Source of the DNA: Halarcobacter sp.
GTDB taxonomy: Bacteria; Campylobacterota; Campylobacteria; Campylobacterales; Arcobacteraceae
NCBI GenBank assembly: GCA_030145305.1
Contig: JAQYVX010000006.1
Span: 1-64,000, forward strand
Direction of reading: 5' to 3'
DNA: 64,000 bases
Shown: positions 37,855 through 46,460 of the stretch, piece after piece
How positions within the stretch are numbered: the first letter of the stretch is position 1
How the letters are laid out: each line of letters opens with the position of its first letter
Position numbers and translations under genes: made by a program
Notes under the pieces: model-generated
What the model saw: the letters and a program-made list of their open reading frames with translations, nothing else
Databases searched by the model: none
What the model was told of the DNA's origin: nothing

Positions 37855-37950
37855 TTTATACTAACAAATTAAACTTAGCATTTTGTTAAATAAAGTCTAA
37901 ATGTATAAAATACTTTTTTTATCATTTAGTTTAAATTTATAGGAAAGAAT

Positions 37951-38181
37951 ATGATAAGATGTGATGGTGATTTTATAAATAATTATTCAATAGAAGAACC
38001 TATAAACAAAATAGTTTTTCAAATTAGTAGTTGCATAAAAAATCATCAAGATTATAAAGGTGCGATTAAATTAATTTTAGACAATAATCTTAAATTAGAA
38101 GATGTCGTATTAAGAACAGTTAGATTAACTTTTAAAGATGTTGTTGAATTAGCAAATAGACTAATTCTTAGTAAATCATAA
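37951..38181 (+). CDS. Small protein of unknown function, paralogue of the gene at 38378
   Basis: 76 aa, no signal peptide, predicted helical. Aligned to the protein at 38378 it shares INxIxxQ, IK, Y, A, the block DNNLKLED/ENNLSLDQ, T, L, LA and a C-terminal SK, so the two are tandem paralogues. GGAAAG precedes the ATG. It is the first gene after RNA element copy 2, and the next ATG follows its stop codon directly. I recognise no named family. Confidence 0.72.
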   Translation: MIRCDGDFINNYSIEEPINKIVFQISSCIKNHQDYKGAIKLILDNNLKLEDVVLRTVRLTFKDVVELANRLILSKS

Positions 38182-38385
38182 ATGGAAAAAAATATGGAAT
38201 CACTTATTTATGAATTAAGAGCAAATGATATTAAAGAAAAAGATATCGAAGCTATAATGAATAGAATTAAAAATAGAGTTTCTGAAAAAAATGTTGATAT
38301 TGAGCTAGAAAAACTTGGATATCCAAAAATATTTACAATTGATTATGACGATTATGAATATGATTATGGAGATGATGATGATTAG
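38182..38385 (+). CDS. Small acidic-tailed protein of unknown function
   Basis: 67 aa. A helical, charged N-terminal part is followed by an extreme acidic tail rich in Asp and Tyr (DYDDYEYDYGDDDD). The ATG abuts the previous stop codon; an internal ATG at 38194 is an alternative start. There is no good Shine-Dalgarno site, so translation probably depends on coupling. Its last codons overlap the start of the next gene. The tail could mimic nucleic acid or bind metal, but that is a guess. Confidence 0.6.
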   Translation: MEKNMESLIYELRANDIKEKDIEAIMNRIKNRVSEKNVDIELEKLGYPKIFTIDYDDYEYDYGDDDD

Positions 38386-38587
38386 TGCAAATCCAAATGC
38401 TAGTATCAATGAAATAATTTATCAAGTGGTGTATTTGATTAAACATAAAGATAATTACAACTTAGCAGCAAATTTTTTATTGGAAAATAATTTAAGTCTG
38501 GATCAACTTAGTAAAAAAACTCTTAAATTATCCCAACTTGAAATTGCAAAATTAGCAGATTCTATAATAGAAAGTAAAAACTCTTAA
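38378..38587 (+). CDS. Small protein of unknown function, paralogue of the gene at 37951
   Basis: 69 aa from the ATG at 38378, which has GGAG six bases upstream. ATGs at 38372 and 38375 are also possible, whereas a longer frame reading into the upstream gene is unlikely. Homologous over its length to the 76-aa protein at 37951 (see that entry), with the pattern of a short helical bundle. It overlaps the acidic-tailed gene by 8 bases. The order paralogue, acidic protein, paralogue suggests one functional unit. Confidence 0.72.
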   Translation: MISANPNASINEIIYQVVYLIKHKDNYNLAANFLLENNLSLDQLSKKTLKLSQLEIAKLADSIIESKNS

Positions 38588-38601
38588 AATAAATTAAGAT
38601 A

Positions 38602-38630
38602 AAAATAAGAAGGAATTCCCTTCTTATTTT
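38602..38630. terminator. Bidirectional terminator
   Basis: AAAATAAGAAGG (38602-38613) and CCTTCTTATTTT (38619-38630) form a perfect 12-bp stem with a 5-base loop. It has T-runs on either strand and separates the small-gene cluster from the convergent DsrE-like gene. Confidence 0.85.
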
Positions 38631-39050
38631 CTAGTAACTTAATGTTGTAAATTCACTATTAAGTAACTGAGTTGCTACTTTAGCTGGAGTTGCTACTGTA
38701 ATTCCTTCAAGTAATACTGATTTATCTAAATTTGCATTTGGAAGATATAAAGGACAAACTTCTACTTTTGCACCTTTTTTCATAATTGCTTTTAACATCA
38801 TTTTAGGACTTTTGTCTATTGGCTTTAAAACTGGACTTTTTTTACCTTTTACAGCTAAATCTCCTGCTGCAGAACAAAGAGTCATATTTACAGCTTTATG
38901 TTGTTTTAAAGTCATCATTGACAAAACCATAGCCATTAATTGAGTTTGACCATCTTGGGCTGTTAGAACTACATTTAAGCCTTTATTTTCTGCCATAGCA
39001 CCTGTTGTTAATAGTGCACCTAAAGTTACAACTGATAAAAATTTCTTCAT
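38631..39050 (-). CDS. Periplasmic DsrE-like protein
   Basis: 139 aa from the ATG at 39050 (MKKFLSVVTLGALLTTGAMA, a signal peptide), with GGAG upstream; an in-frame ATG at 39089 would place 13 polar residues before the signal. The mature part has the DsrE/F-type alpha/beta fold (LNVVLTAQDGQTQLMAMVLSM, then VEVCPLYLPNANLDKSVLLEG) with two cysteines in strand-loop positions. Related proteins act in sulfur transfer, but a periplasmic member has no assigned partner here. Confidence 0.78.
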   Translation of the reverse strand: MKKFLSVVTLGALLTTGAMAENKGLNVVLTAQDGQTQLMAMVLSMMTLKQHKAVNMTLCSAAGDLAVKGKKSPVLKPIDKSPKMMLKAIMKKGAKVEVCPLYLPNANLDKSVLLEGITVATPAKVATQLLNSEFTTLSY

Positions 39051-39213
39051 TTTTTTTCTCCAAAGTGATAAATTTTGATCAATTCTCATGCAATGAAAGT
39101 ATAGAGAGTTTTAACTTAAAATAGTTGAATAAAAATTTAGAATTTATTAGTAATTAACCTTTGTAATATAAAAACTAAAGTAGAATTACCAACTTAAATT
39201 AACGTAGGAAATC

Positions 39214-39957
39214 ATGATATTAAGCCAAGAAGAAATAAATAATTTTAACATAAATGGTTTTTTAGTTCTAAAAGATTTTGTTCCAGAAAAACTTTGTAAT
39301 GAAATACTAAAAAAAACTAAAGAGCATTTAGATAAGAAAATTGCTCCCATTGAAAGTGAAGAAGAGTATATGAATCTTAATCAAGATAACATCACAGTTA
39401 GAAGACTAAGACAAGTATATAATAGAGAAGAAATTTTCCGTAAATGGATGACTTATGAAGAGATAAGACCTATTTTAAAACAAATTTTAAATGATACACC
39501 GGTATTAACATTAGCTCATCATAACTCAATTATGACTAAATTACCACAAGATAGCACACGAACATTTTGGCATCAAGATGGACGTTATTGGAATTTTGAA
39601 AATGATAATTTAGTTTCAGTTTGGTTGGCTCTTGATGATGAATACTTAGAAAATGGACTTTTAGAATTTATTCCCTCTTCACATAAACTTCATTTAGAAA
39701 AAAATCAGTTTGATGAAAAAAGTAATTTTTTAGACGAAAATCCAAAAAATAGAGAATTAATCAAAAAAAAAGTACATACTAATTTACAAAAGGGTGATGT
39801 AGTTTTATTTCATTGTAAAACCTTACATCATGCAAATAAAAATAATACGAATAAAGCAAAATTTTCTTTTGTTTATACAGTTCGTGCAAAATCTAATAAG
39901 GCACTTAAAAATACAAGAAGTGACTTTAAAGAAATAATTCTTGGAGATGAATTTTGA
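39214..39957 (+). CDS. Phytanoyl-CoA dioxygenase (PhyH) family protein
   Basis: 247 aa Fe(II)/2-oxoglutarate-dependent dioxygenase. The facial triad is visible as His120 and Asp122 in FWHQDGRYW and a distal His (205 or 206 in TLHHAN), with an Arg for 2-oxoglutarate near VRAKS. Early strings NGFLVLKDFVP are typical. The substrate is unknown; bacterial members hydroxylate diverse small molecules. Its last four bases overlap the start of tex. Confidence 0.85.
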   Translation: MILSQEEINNFNINGFLVLKDFVPEKLCNEILKKTKEHLDKKIAPIESEEEYMNLNQDNITVRRLRQVYNREEIFRKWMTYEEIRPILKQILNDTPVLTLAHHNSIMTKLPQDSTRTFWHQDGRYWNFENDNLVSVWLALDDEYLENGLLEFIPSSHKLHLEKNQFDEKSNFLDENPKNRELIKKKVHTNLQKGDVVLFHCKTLHHANKNNTNKAKFSFVYTVRAKSNKALKNTRSDFKEIILGDEF

Positions 39958-42080
39958 TTCAAAACTTAAACAAACACTTACTAGCTCTTTTAAAAGAAAA
40001 AACTTCTTTTTCAGAAGCCACTATACAAAATATTTTAAAACTTTTGGAAGAAGGATGTACTATTCCTTTTATTGCAAGGTATAGAAAAGATTTAACTTCA
40101 AATGCAACAGATGAACAACTTAGAGAGTTTGAGGATATTTATAACTATTCTTTAAAATTATTAAAAAGAAAAGAAGAAATCATTTCTATTTTAGAAGAGA
40201 GAAACTTCTTGGATGACAAAATAAAGACTCATATAAATAGTGCAAAAACTCTACAAATACTTGAAGATATTTACGCACCTTTTAAAGATAAAAAATCATC
40301 AAGAACAAGTAATGCAATAAAAAATGGATTAGAACCATTTGCTAATATAATTCAATCCATGAGATACACTACTCAAGAAATAAATCAAAAAGCGAAATCA
40401 TTTTTAAATAAAGAGATTAAAACAATTGAAGATGCAATTAGCGGAGCTAGTGATATAATAGCTCAAAGATATGCAGATGATTTTAGAACGAAAGAGATTA
40501 TTAGAAATCTTATTTTTAATCATGGAGTTTTAGAAACAAAAGCTTCAAAAACTTTTGATAAAAATGGACTATATAGAAACTTTGAAAAAGTAAGTGAAAA
40601 AGTAAAATATATTAAATCATATAGAGTATTGGCTATTTTAAGAGCTGTAAATGAAAAACAATTAACAGTAAAAATTGAACTTGATGAAAATCATATTTTA
40701 GAAAATATAAAAAAATATAAAATTCCAGCAAATGCAAATAGTAGTAAAGAGTTAGTATTTCTAAGTTATAAAGATGGTTTAAAAAGATTACTTTTACCTA
40801 GTTTAAAAAGAGAAGTATTAGCAAATTTAAAAGAAAAGGCTGCTAATGAGGCAATAACTCTTTTTGGGAAAAATTTAAAGGAACTCCTTCTAACACCTCC
40901 TCTTATAAATCAAGTGATTTTAGGAATGGATCCAGGATACGTTTCTGGTTGTAAACTAGCTGTTATTGATGAAAATGGTGATTATTTAGACTCAAAAGTG
41001 ATTTATCCTACAAAGCCAAAAGAGGATTTTGTAAATTCTGCTAAAACCATACTTGAACTAATAAAAAAATACAAAATAAATTCAATAGCAATAGGTAATG
41101 GAACCGCTTCACAAGAAACAGCAAGCTTTATTTCTAAGTTAATAAAAGAAAATGATTTAGACATAAAATATGCAATTGTAAGTGAAATAGGAGCAAGTGT
41201 TTACTCAGCTTCTAAAATTGCAATACAAGAATATCCCAATTTAGATGTAACAATAAGAGGAGCTATTTCAATTGCTCAAAGATTAAGAGATCCAATGGCA
41301 GCTTTAGTAAAAATAGAGCCAAAATCACTTGGAATTGGACAATATCAGCATGATGTAAACCAAAAAGATTTGAATTTAAAACTAGAAAATGTAACTGTAG
41401 ATTTAGTAAATAAAGTGGGAGTTGATATAAACTCAGCTTCATATAAACTCCTTTCATTTATTTCAGGAATTAGTGAAACTATGTCAAAAAATATAGTTTC
41501 CCACAAAAATAAAATTAAAAAATTTACTTCAAAAGAAGAGTTACTAAAAGTAAAAGGAATAGGAGATAAAGCTTATGAACAAGCAGTTGGTTTTTTAAGA
41601 ATTAAAGATGGAAAATCAATACTTGATAATACAGCTATTCATCCACAAAATTATGATGTAGCAAAAATTCTCCAAGAAAAATATAAAATCGAAGATTTAA
41701 AAGAGATTCAAATAGAAGCTATATCAAAAGAGTTGAATTGCCCTCCTCTACTTTTAAAAGATATTATAAATGAGCTTTTAAAACCAGGTTATGATGTAAG
41801 AGCTGAATTTGATGAAGTAGAATTTTCAAAAGATATAAATACAATCGAAGATTTAAAAGAAGGCTTTATTATAAGTGGAGTGGTAAGAAATATAACAGAC
41901 TTTGGGGCTTTTGTAGATATTGGTCTAAAAAATGATGCTTTACTACATATCTCCGAAATATCTGAAAAAAGAGTCTCGCACCCAAGTGAAATTTTAAGTA
42001 TAAATCAACAATTAAAAAAAATAAAAATTTCAAGTATTGACTTAGAAAAACAAAGAGTTGGATTAAGCTTAAAATTTTAG
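39954..42080 (+). CDS. tex: Tex-family RNA-binding transcription accessory protein
   Basis: 708 aa beginning at a TTG that overlaps the previous stop (TTGA). Order: helical N-terminal region (CTIPFIARYRKDLTSNATDEQL), YqgF-like RNase H fold (VILGMDPGYVSGCKLAVID), helix-hairpin-helix pair (KVKGIGDKAYEQAVGFLRI), and a C-terminal S1 domain (GFIISGVVRNITDFGAFVDIG). Tex binds nucleic acid and affects transcription; the detailed role is not settled. The 4-base overlap suggests coupling to the dioxygenase. Confidence 0.93.
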   Translation: MIQNLNKHLLALLKEKTSFSEATIQNILKLLEEGCTIPFIARYRKDLTSNATDEQLREFEDIYNYSLKLLKRKEEIISILEERNFLDDKIKTHINSAKTLQILEDIYAPFKDKKSSRTSNAIKNGLEPFANIIQSMRYTTQEINQKAKSFLNKEIKTIEDAISGASDIIAQRYADDFRTKEIIRNLIFNHGVLETKASKTFDKNGLYRNFEKVSEKVKYIKSYRVLAILRAVNEKQLTVKIELDENHILENIKKYKIPANANSSKELVFLSYKDGLKRLLLPSLKREVLANLKEKAANEAITLFGKNLKELLLTPPLINQVILGMDPGYVSGCKLAVIDENGDYLDSKVIYPTKPKEDFVNSAKTILELIKKYKINSIAIGNGTASQETASFISKLIKENDLDIKYAIVSEIGASVYSASKIAIQEYPNLDVTIRGAISIAQRLRDPMAALVKIEPKSLGIGQYQHDVNQKDLNLKLENVTVDLVNKVGVDINSASYKLLSFISGISETMSKNIVSHKNKIKKFTSKEELLKVKGIGDKAYEQAVGFLRIKDGKSILDNTAIHPQNYDVAKILQEKYKIEDLKEIQIEAISKELNCPPLLLKDIINELLKPGYDVRAEFDEVEFSKDINTIEDLKEGFIISGVVRNITDFGAFVDIGLKNDALLHISEISEKRVSHPSEILSINQQLKKIKISSIDLEKQRVGLSLKF

Positions 42081-42089
42081 TAATTTAAT

Positions 42090-42116
42090 AAAAACTAGAG
42101 TTAAACTCTAGTTTTT
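42090..42116. terminator. Bidirectional terminator between tex and ridA
   Basis: AAAAACTAGAGT (42090-42101) and ACTCTAGTTTTT (42105-42116) form a 12-bp perfect stem with a 3-base loop. The right arm contains the ridA stop codon. Confidence 0.8.
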
Positions 42117-42491
42117 AAAAGCTATAGCATCTACTTCAACTAAAACATTCTTAGGTAATGTTTTAACTGCAACAGTAGCCCGTGCAGGTGCATCTGAAGC
42201 GCCAAAATACTCTGCATATACTTCATTAAAAGCAAGAAAATTATCCATATCAGATAAATAACAAGTAGTTTTTAAAACATTTCCATATGAAGAGTTTGCT
42301 TCTTCTAAAACTGCTTTAAGATTTTCCATTACTTGCTTAGTTTGTTCTTTTACTCCACCTTCAACTATTTCCATATTTTCTGGATTTAACGGAATTTGAC
42401 CTGACAAAAATACAAGCTTTTCAAACGATGTACCTTGATTGTATGGTCCAATAGCTGCTGGTGCTTTTTTTGTTGATATAATTTGTTTCAT
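42108..42491 (-). CDS. ridA: RidA/YjgF-family enamine/imine deaminase
   Basis: 127 aa, the normal length. Strings AAIGPYNQG, FLSGQIPLNPE, the catalytic Arg in PARATVAV, and the C-terminal VEVDAIA are typical of the RidA subgroup, which hydrolyses reactive 2-aminoacrylate and related imines formed by PLP enzymes. Monocistronic. The stop codon lies in the shared terminator. Confidence 0.93.
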   Translation of the reverse strand: MKQIISTKKAPAAIGPYNQGTSFEKLVFLSGQIPLNPENMEIVEGGVKEQTKQVMENLKAVLEEANSSYGNVLKTTCYLSDMDNFLAFNEVYAEYFGASDAPARATVAVKTLPKNVLVEVDAIAFKN

Positions 42492-42565
42492 AATATTTTA
42501 TCCTTATTTAAAAAAATTATTATACTCTATTATTCTAAAGATATATTTTAGTAAGAAAAAAGAAT

Positions 42566-43285
42566 TTAAAAAGAAATTCTATTTTTTCCCTCTTTTTTAC
42601 TTTTATATAAAAGTTTATCTACTTTTATAATTTGTTTTGAAAATTCTTCATTTTTATTTAACTCAATTACTCCAAAACTAGCAGTGATTCTTATTTTCTT
42701 TTCAAAAATATTATCTTCCACACACTTCTTAAATCTTTGAGTTAATTTTATTGCATTTTCTAAATTAGTATTGGGGCAAATAACCATAAACTCTTCCCCA
42801 CCCCATCTTATTATCATATCTTCAAATCTTGTATGATCTTCAATTATTGTAGATAACTCTTTTAAAATATAATCACCTACATCATGCCCATAAATATCGT
42901 TAATTTTTTTAAAATCATCTATATCATACATAATTAAAGAAGAGCTATGATCAGAATTTTTCAAGCCATTTATTTCATTTGTAATATACTCTAAGCCCTT
43001 TCTTCTGTTTATAATTCCAATAAGGGGATCGGTATTTGCAAATTTTATAATCTTTTGTAGTTCAATGAATCTTTTTATCATAAAAATTAGCATTAAAATA
43101 GAACTTATTGCTAAAGTTGCAACAAATACATCTAAATTATTATCTCTAATAAAATTTGATACAGTATTTGATACTTCATATTTAAGAAAGAGAATAAAGG
43201 TAAGCGTTATCAAGGATATTAATATAAGCGTATCAACCCATAATTTTTTGTTCTCAAAATAAAAGCTTTTAGCTTTTTTGTACAT
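42566..43285 (-). CDS. Membrane-bound diguanylate cyclase
   Basis: 239 aa from the ATG at 43285, which has AAGG eight bases upstream; a GTG at 43294 lies within that site. Two membrane helices (about residues 18-35 and 53-70) enclose a very short periplasmic loop, followed by a GGDEF domain with GGEEF and an intact I-site (RFED five residues before it). It should make cyclic di-GMP and be product-inhibited. There is no sensing domain beyond the membrane hairpin, so the signal is probably membrane-related or constitutive. Confidence 0.88.
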   Translation of the reverse strand: MYKKAKSFYFENKKLWVDTLILISLITLTFILFLKYEVSNTVSNFIRDNNLDVFVATLAISSILMLIFMIKRFIELQKIIKFANTDPLIGIINRRKGLEYITNEINGLKNSDHSSSLIMYDIDDFKKINDIYGHDVGDYILKELSTIIEDHTRFEDMIIRWGGEEFMVICPNTNLENAIKLTQRFKKCVEDNIFEKKIRITASFGVIELNKNEEFSKQIIKVDKLLYKSKKEGKNRISF

Positions 43286-43393
43286 TAAACTCACCTTGCA
43301 AAATAATGAGCGATTTTATCATGATTAAATTATTAACACTTTTAGTAATTAAATAAATTAAAAAATTTTATTTAATTTTTATAATTGTATGTT

Positions 43394-44008
43394 TTATTTA
43401 ATTAAGTCAATTAAAGTATATGCAATAATTAACATTAAGATAGCAATTGAAATATCTAATATTTTCCAAGTAATTGGTTTTTTAAATAAAGGAATTAAAA
43501 ATCTAGAGCCAAAAGCAAGAGTAAAAAACCAAACACTAGAAGCTAAAACTGAACCAAATAAAAAATATAATTTAAAGCTATTCTCTAAATTTGCTCCAAT
43601 TCCACCAATTAGTAAAACTGTATCTAAATATGTATGTGGGTTTAAATAAGTAAATACAAAAAGTAAACTAAGCACTTTTTTCAAAGGGTTAGTTTTTATT
43701 TCATCATCAATTTTTAGAGATTCATTTTTAAAAGCAGATTTGAAAGATAAAAAAGCATAAAAACATAAAAATGCAATTCCAAAAATTGCAATTGAGTTTA
43801 TAAAAATTTGCTTGCCTTGAATAAAGTACCCAAGTCCATAAACCCCTGAAGCTATTAGAATAAAATCAGAAAATATACAAAAAAGAGCAGCTTTAAAAAC
43901 ATGTTGTTTTAAAAGACCTAATTTTAATACATAAGCATTTTGTGCTCCAATTGCAACAATTAAAGTAATTGTTACAATAAAACCTTTAAGAAATACGTCA
44001 ATTTCCAT
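43394..44008 (-). CDS. LysE/ArgO-type amino acid exporter
   Basis: 204 aa, six predicted membrane helices. VAIGAQNAYVLKLGLLKQH near the N-terminus and FTYLNPHTYLDTVLLIGGIG in the middle are the LysE/ArgO signature. It likely exports basic amino acids (lysine or arginine). It starts directly after the MarC gene ends (no gap) as the last gene of the ABC transporter operon, so import and export of amino acids may be balanced by one transcript. Confidence 0.88.
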   Translation of the reverse strand: MEIDVFLKGFIVTITLIVAIGAQNAYVLKLGLLKQHVFKAALFCIFSDFILIASGVYGLGYFIQGKQIFINSIAIFGIAFLCFYAFLSFKSAFKNESLKIDDEIKTNPLKKVLSLLFVFTYLNPHTYLDTVLLIGGIGANLENSFKLYFLFGSVLASSVWFFTLAFGSRFLIPLFKKPITWKILDISIAILMLIIAYTLIDLIK

Positions 44009-44629
44009 CTATAAATAACTCTTTGTTAAATTTACAATCCCTGAGATCACAAACTGAACGGCAATAGCACCAACAATAAGCCCCATTAGTCTTGTAATAA
44101 TATTTTGACCCGTTAATCCCAAATATTTTTTAATATATATAGAATTTTTTAATACTAAGTAAAAAAGTAAAGCATTCACACAAAAGGCTAGAGATATAGA
44201 AATTAAATCAATATAAGTTTCAGCTTGATGTTTAAAAATTACGATTGTTGTAAATAATCCTGTACCAAATGCAATTGGTATACCAATTGGAATAATGGCA
44301 AGGTCTTCATTATTTTTAACTTCTTCTTCTGTTTTTTCTTTCGTACTTCCATTAACCATTGATATTGCCATTAATAAAAGAATTATTCCACCCATTACTT
44401 TTAATGAATCTTCTGCTATTCCAAAAATTCTTAAAATAAAATCTCCAGTTATTAGAACAACAAAAAAAGCTATTAAAATAGTAAGAGTTGATTTTTTAGC
44501 AACTGAATTCATTTCAGTTTTTGTAATATTTGTGCTCAATAAAGATAAAGCTAGGGCACTAATTCCTATTGGGTCCATAATAGCAAAGAATGTTATTCCT
44601 TGCTGTAAAAAATTTTGAACTAATTCCAA
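44009..44629 (-). CDS. MarC-family membrane protein
   Basis: 206 aa, six hydrophobic helices. FFAIMDPIGISALALSLL and GIPIAFGTGLFTTIVI are characteristic of the MarC/UPF0056 family, whose biochemical function is unresolved (a transport role is suspected). It sits with zero spacing between the permease and LysE genes. Confidence 0.87.
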   Translation of the reverse strand: MELVQNFLQQGITFFAIMDPIGISALALSLLSTNITKTEMNSVAKKSTLTILIAFFVVLITGDFILRIFGIAEDSLKVMGGIILLLMAISMVNGSTKEKTEEEVKNNEDLAIIPIGIPIAFGTGLFTTIVIFKHQAETYIDLISISLAFCVNALLFYLVLKNSIYIKKYLGLTGQNIITRLMGLIVGAIAVQFVISGIVNLTKSYL

Positions 44630-45601
44630 TTAGTTCATTCCACCACTAGCTATCATATTTTTTTCAATTCTATGTCCAATATAACTTAGAATGGAGGTAA
44701 TACATAGATATACAAGTGCAATTACTATCCAGGTTTCAAAGGGAGAGAAAGTATTAGCAACAATTTCTTTTCCAACTTTTGTTAAATCTGTAATAGAAAT
44801 AACTGAAACTAAAGACGAGTCTTTTACCAGGGCAATCATCTCTCCAACTAAAGTTGGAAGTGCTCTTTTAAAAGCTTGAGGTAATATAATATATCTCATT
44901 GCTTGAAAATTTGAAATTCCTAAAGAACTAGCCGCTTCAAGTTGACCTTTGTCAATTGATTGAATAGCACCTCTTAAAATCTCTGCCATATATGCACCAA
45001 AGAAAATACCAAGAGCCAAAACTCCAGCTACAAATCTTTCAAGTTCAAAGATATTTGCAACAATAAAATAGAAAAGGAAAATCTGTACAAGTAAAGGAGT
45101 TCCCCTGATTATAGTAATATAAACAGTAGCAATATCTTTTAAAAACTGATAAGAAGATAATTTCATTAAAGCAATTATAATACCTATAAAAAAAGTTAGA
45201 ATTGCAGCAAAAAATGATATTTTTAGTGTTATTAAAAGTCCTTTTAAAACGGGACCTATTTTTGTTTCATTCTTTGTAGCAATATAATCGCCTTCATAAA
45301 CATCTTCACCTAATGTATAATCAAAGTCATAATTACTATCTAAATCTTTTAATATTACTTTCTCATCAGCTTTTTGAATATAGTATACACCATCTTCTTG
45401 AACTAATTTACCATCACTTGGTGCTTCTTGAGTAATTATTTCTGTATACATAAAGTAATCAGGAATAGAATTCCACTTCCAAACATAATTCATGTTTGAT
45501 GCTGCTATGTATAAAGAATACCCTACTAATATATAAAAAGCTAAGGCAATTAAATGCCCTAGATTTTTATTTTGTGCTAAACTTTGATGTCTTTTCCCCA
45601 T
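44630..45601 (-). CDS. Amino acid ABC transporter permease with periplasmic insertion
   Basis: 323 aa, longer than the usual 220-240 for His/Glu/Gln-type permeases. The C-terminal 220 residues are standard, with the EAA loop near EAASSLGISNFQAMRYIILPQAFKRALP. The extra N-terminal part has a membrane helix and then about 85 soluble residues (IPDYFMYTEII through TKNETK) before the transporter core, presumably periplasmic. It is the only permease in the operon and probably acts as a homodimer with the ATPase at 47307. Three bases separate it from the binding-protein gene upstream. Confidence 0.9.
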   Translation of the reverse strand: MGKRHQSLAQNKNLGHLIALAFYILVGYSLYIAASNMNYVWKWNSIPDYFMYTEIITQEAPSDGKLVQEDGVYYIQKADEKVILKDLDSNYDFDYTLGEDVYEGDYIATKNETKIGPVLKGLLITLKISFFAAILTFFIGIIIALMKLSSYQFLKDIATVYITIIRGTPLLVQIFLFYFIVANIFELERFVAGVLALGIFFGAYMAEILRGAIQSIDKGQLEAASSLGISNFQAMRYIILPQAFKRALPTLVGEMIALVKDSSLVSVISITDLTKVGKEIVANTFSPFETWIVIALVYLCITSILSYIGHRIEKNMIASGGMN

Positions 45602-45604
45602 TTA

Positions 45605-46420
45605 TTATTGAACTCTTTTCAACCAAGTAGTATCAACTAACCATTTTTTATATAAATCATCAGAGAAATTAAGAACTTTGTCTTCTTGCATTTGTCTTAA
45701 GAAATTATTTAACCAATTAAGAAAATCTGGATCACCTTTTCTAATAGCCCACCCTAAAGGCTCATATGTAAGAGGTATATCTAAATGAACTAATTTACCT
45801 TTACCTTTATCAGACATAAATAACACATTGTATGGTTGATCATAAACCATTGCATCTGCTCTACCACCTAATACTTCAGAAGCAGCATCTGATTCAGTTT
45901 CAAAAGTTAGTATTTTTGCATTTTTGTAGAATTTTTTAGTTGCAATTTCACCTGTGACTCCAAGTTTAGTTACAATTGTATATTCAGGTTTATCCAAATC
46001 AGCAGCTGTTTTAATTTTATCAGCTAAGCCATTTCTCATCATAACTGTTTGTCCCACAACAATATATGGATTTGCAAAATTGATTTTCAAATTTCTTTGT
46101 TGAGTAATAGTCATCCCCGACATGATAATATCACATTTATTAGTAATTAAAGCTGCAATAATCCCATCCCATGCAGTAGGAAGTAGTTTTAGTTTAACTC
46201 CCATTTCTTTAGCCATTTTCTTTGCCATATCCACATCATAACCAATAATTCTACCTTTTTTGTCTTTCATTTCAAAAGGCATATATCCAGGTTCCATACA
46301 TACTTGTAATTCACCTCTTTGTACAATTTGGTTAAGTGTTGACTTTTGCCATAAATTCATGTCATCTGCAAATAAATTTACAGTAGCAAATACCACAAGT
46401 GCCAAAATTAGTTTTTTCAT
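45605..46420 (-). CDS. Amino acid ABC transporter substrate-binding protein, copy B
   Basis: 271 aa, signal peptide (MKKLILALVVFATVNLFA) and an SBP_bac_3 domain with MPFEMKDKKGRIIGYDVDMAK, DIIMSGMTITQQRNLKINFA, and a C-terminal lobe ending LKRVQ. It is highly similar along its whole length to the protein encoded just upstream (46461). The two probably bind related amino acids and share one permease. Ligand not known. Confidence 0.91.
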   Translation of the reverse strand: MKKLILALVVFATVNLFADDMNLWQKSTLNQIVQRGELQVCMEPGYMPFEMKDKKGRIIGYDVDMAKKMAKEMGVKLKLLPTAWDGIIAALITNKCDIIMSGMTITQQRNLKINFANPYIVVGQTVMMRNGLADKIKTAADLDKPEYTIVTKLGVTGEIATKKFYKNAKILTFETESDAASEVLGGRADAMVYDQPYNVLFMSDKGKGKLVHLDIPLTYEPLGWAIRKGDPDFLNWLNNFLRQMQEDKVLNFSDDLYKKWLVDTTWLKRVQ

Positions 46421-46460
46421 CTTTACTCCTTAATTTGTTAAGATTGATCTTCGTTAATTA

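Noticed and set aside
36637-38630. tRNA or tmRNA gene in the intergenic stretches
   Set aside because: No cloverleaf, CCA end or tmRNA-like ends could be drawn; the base composition is too AT-rich except in the 32-base core.
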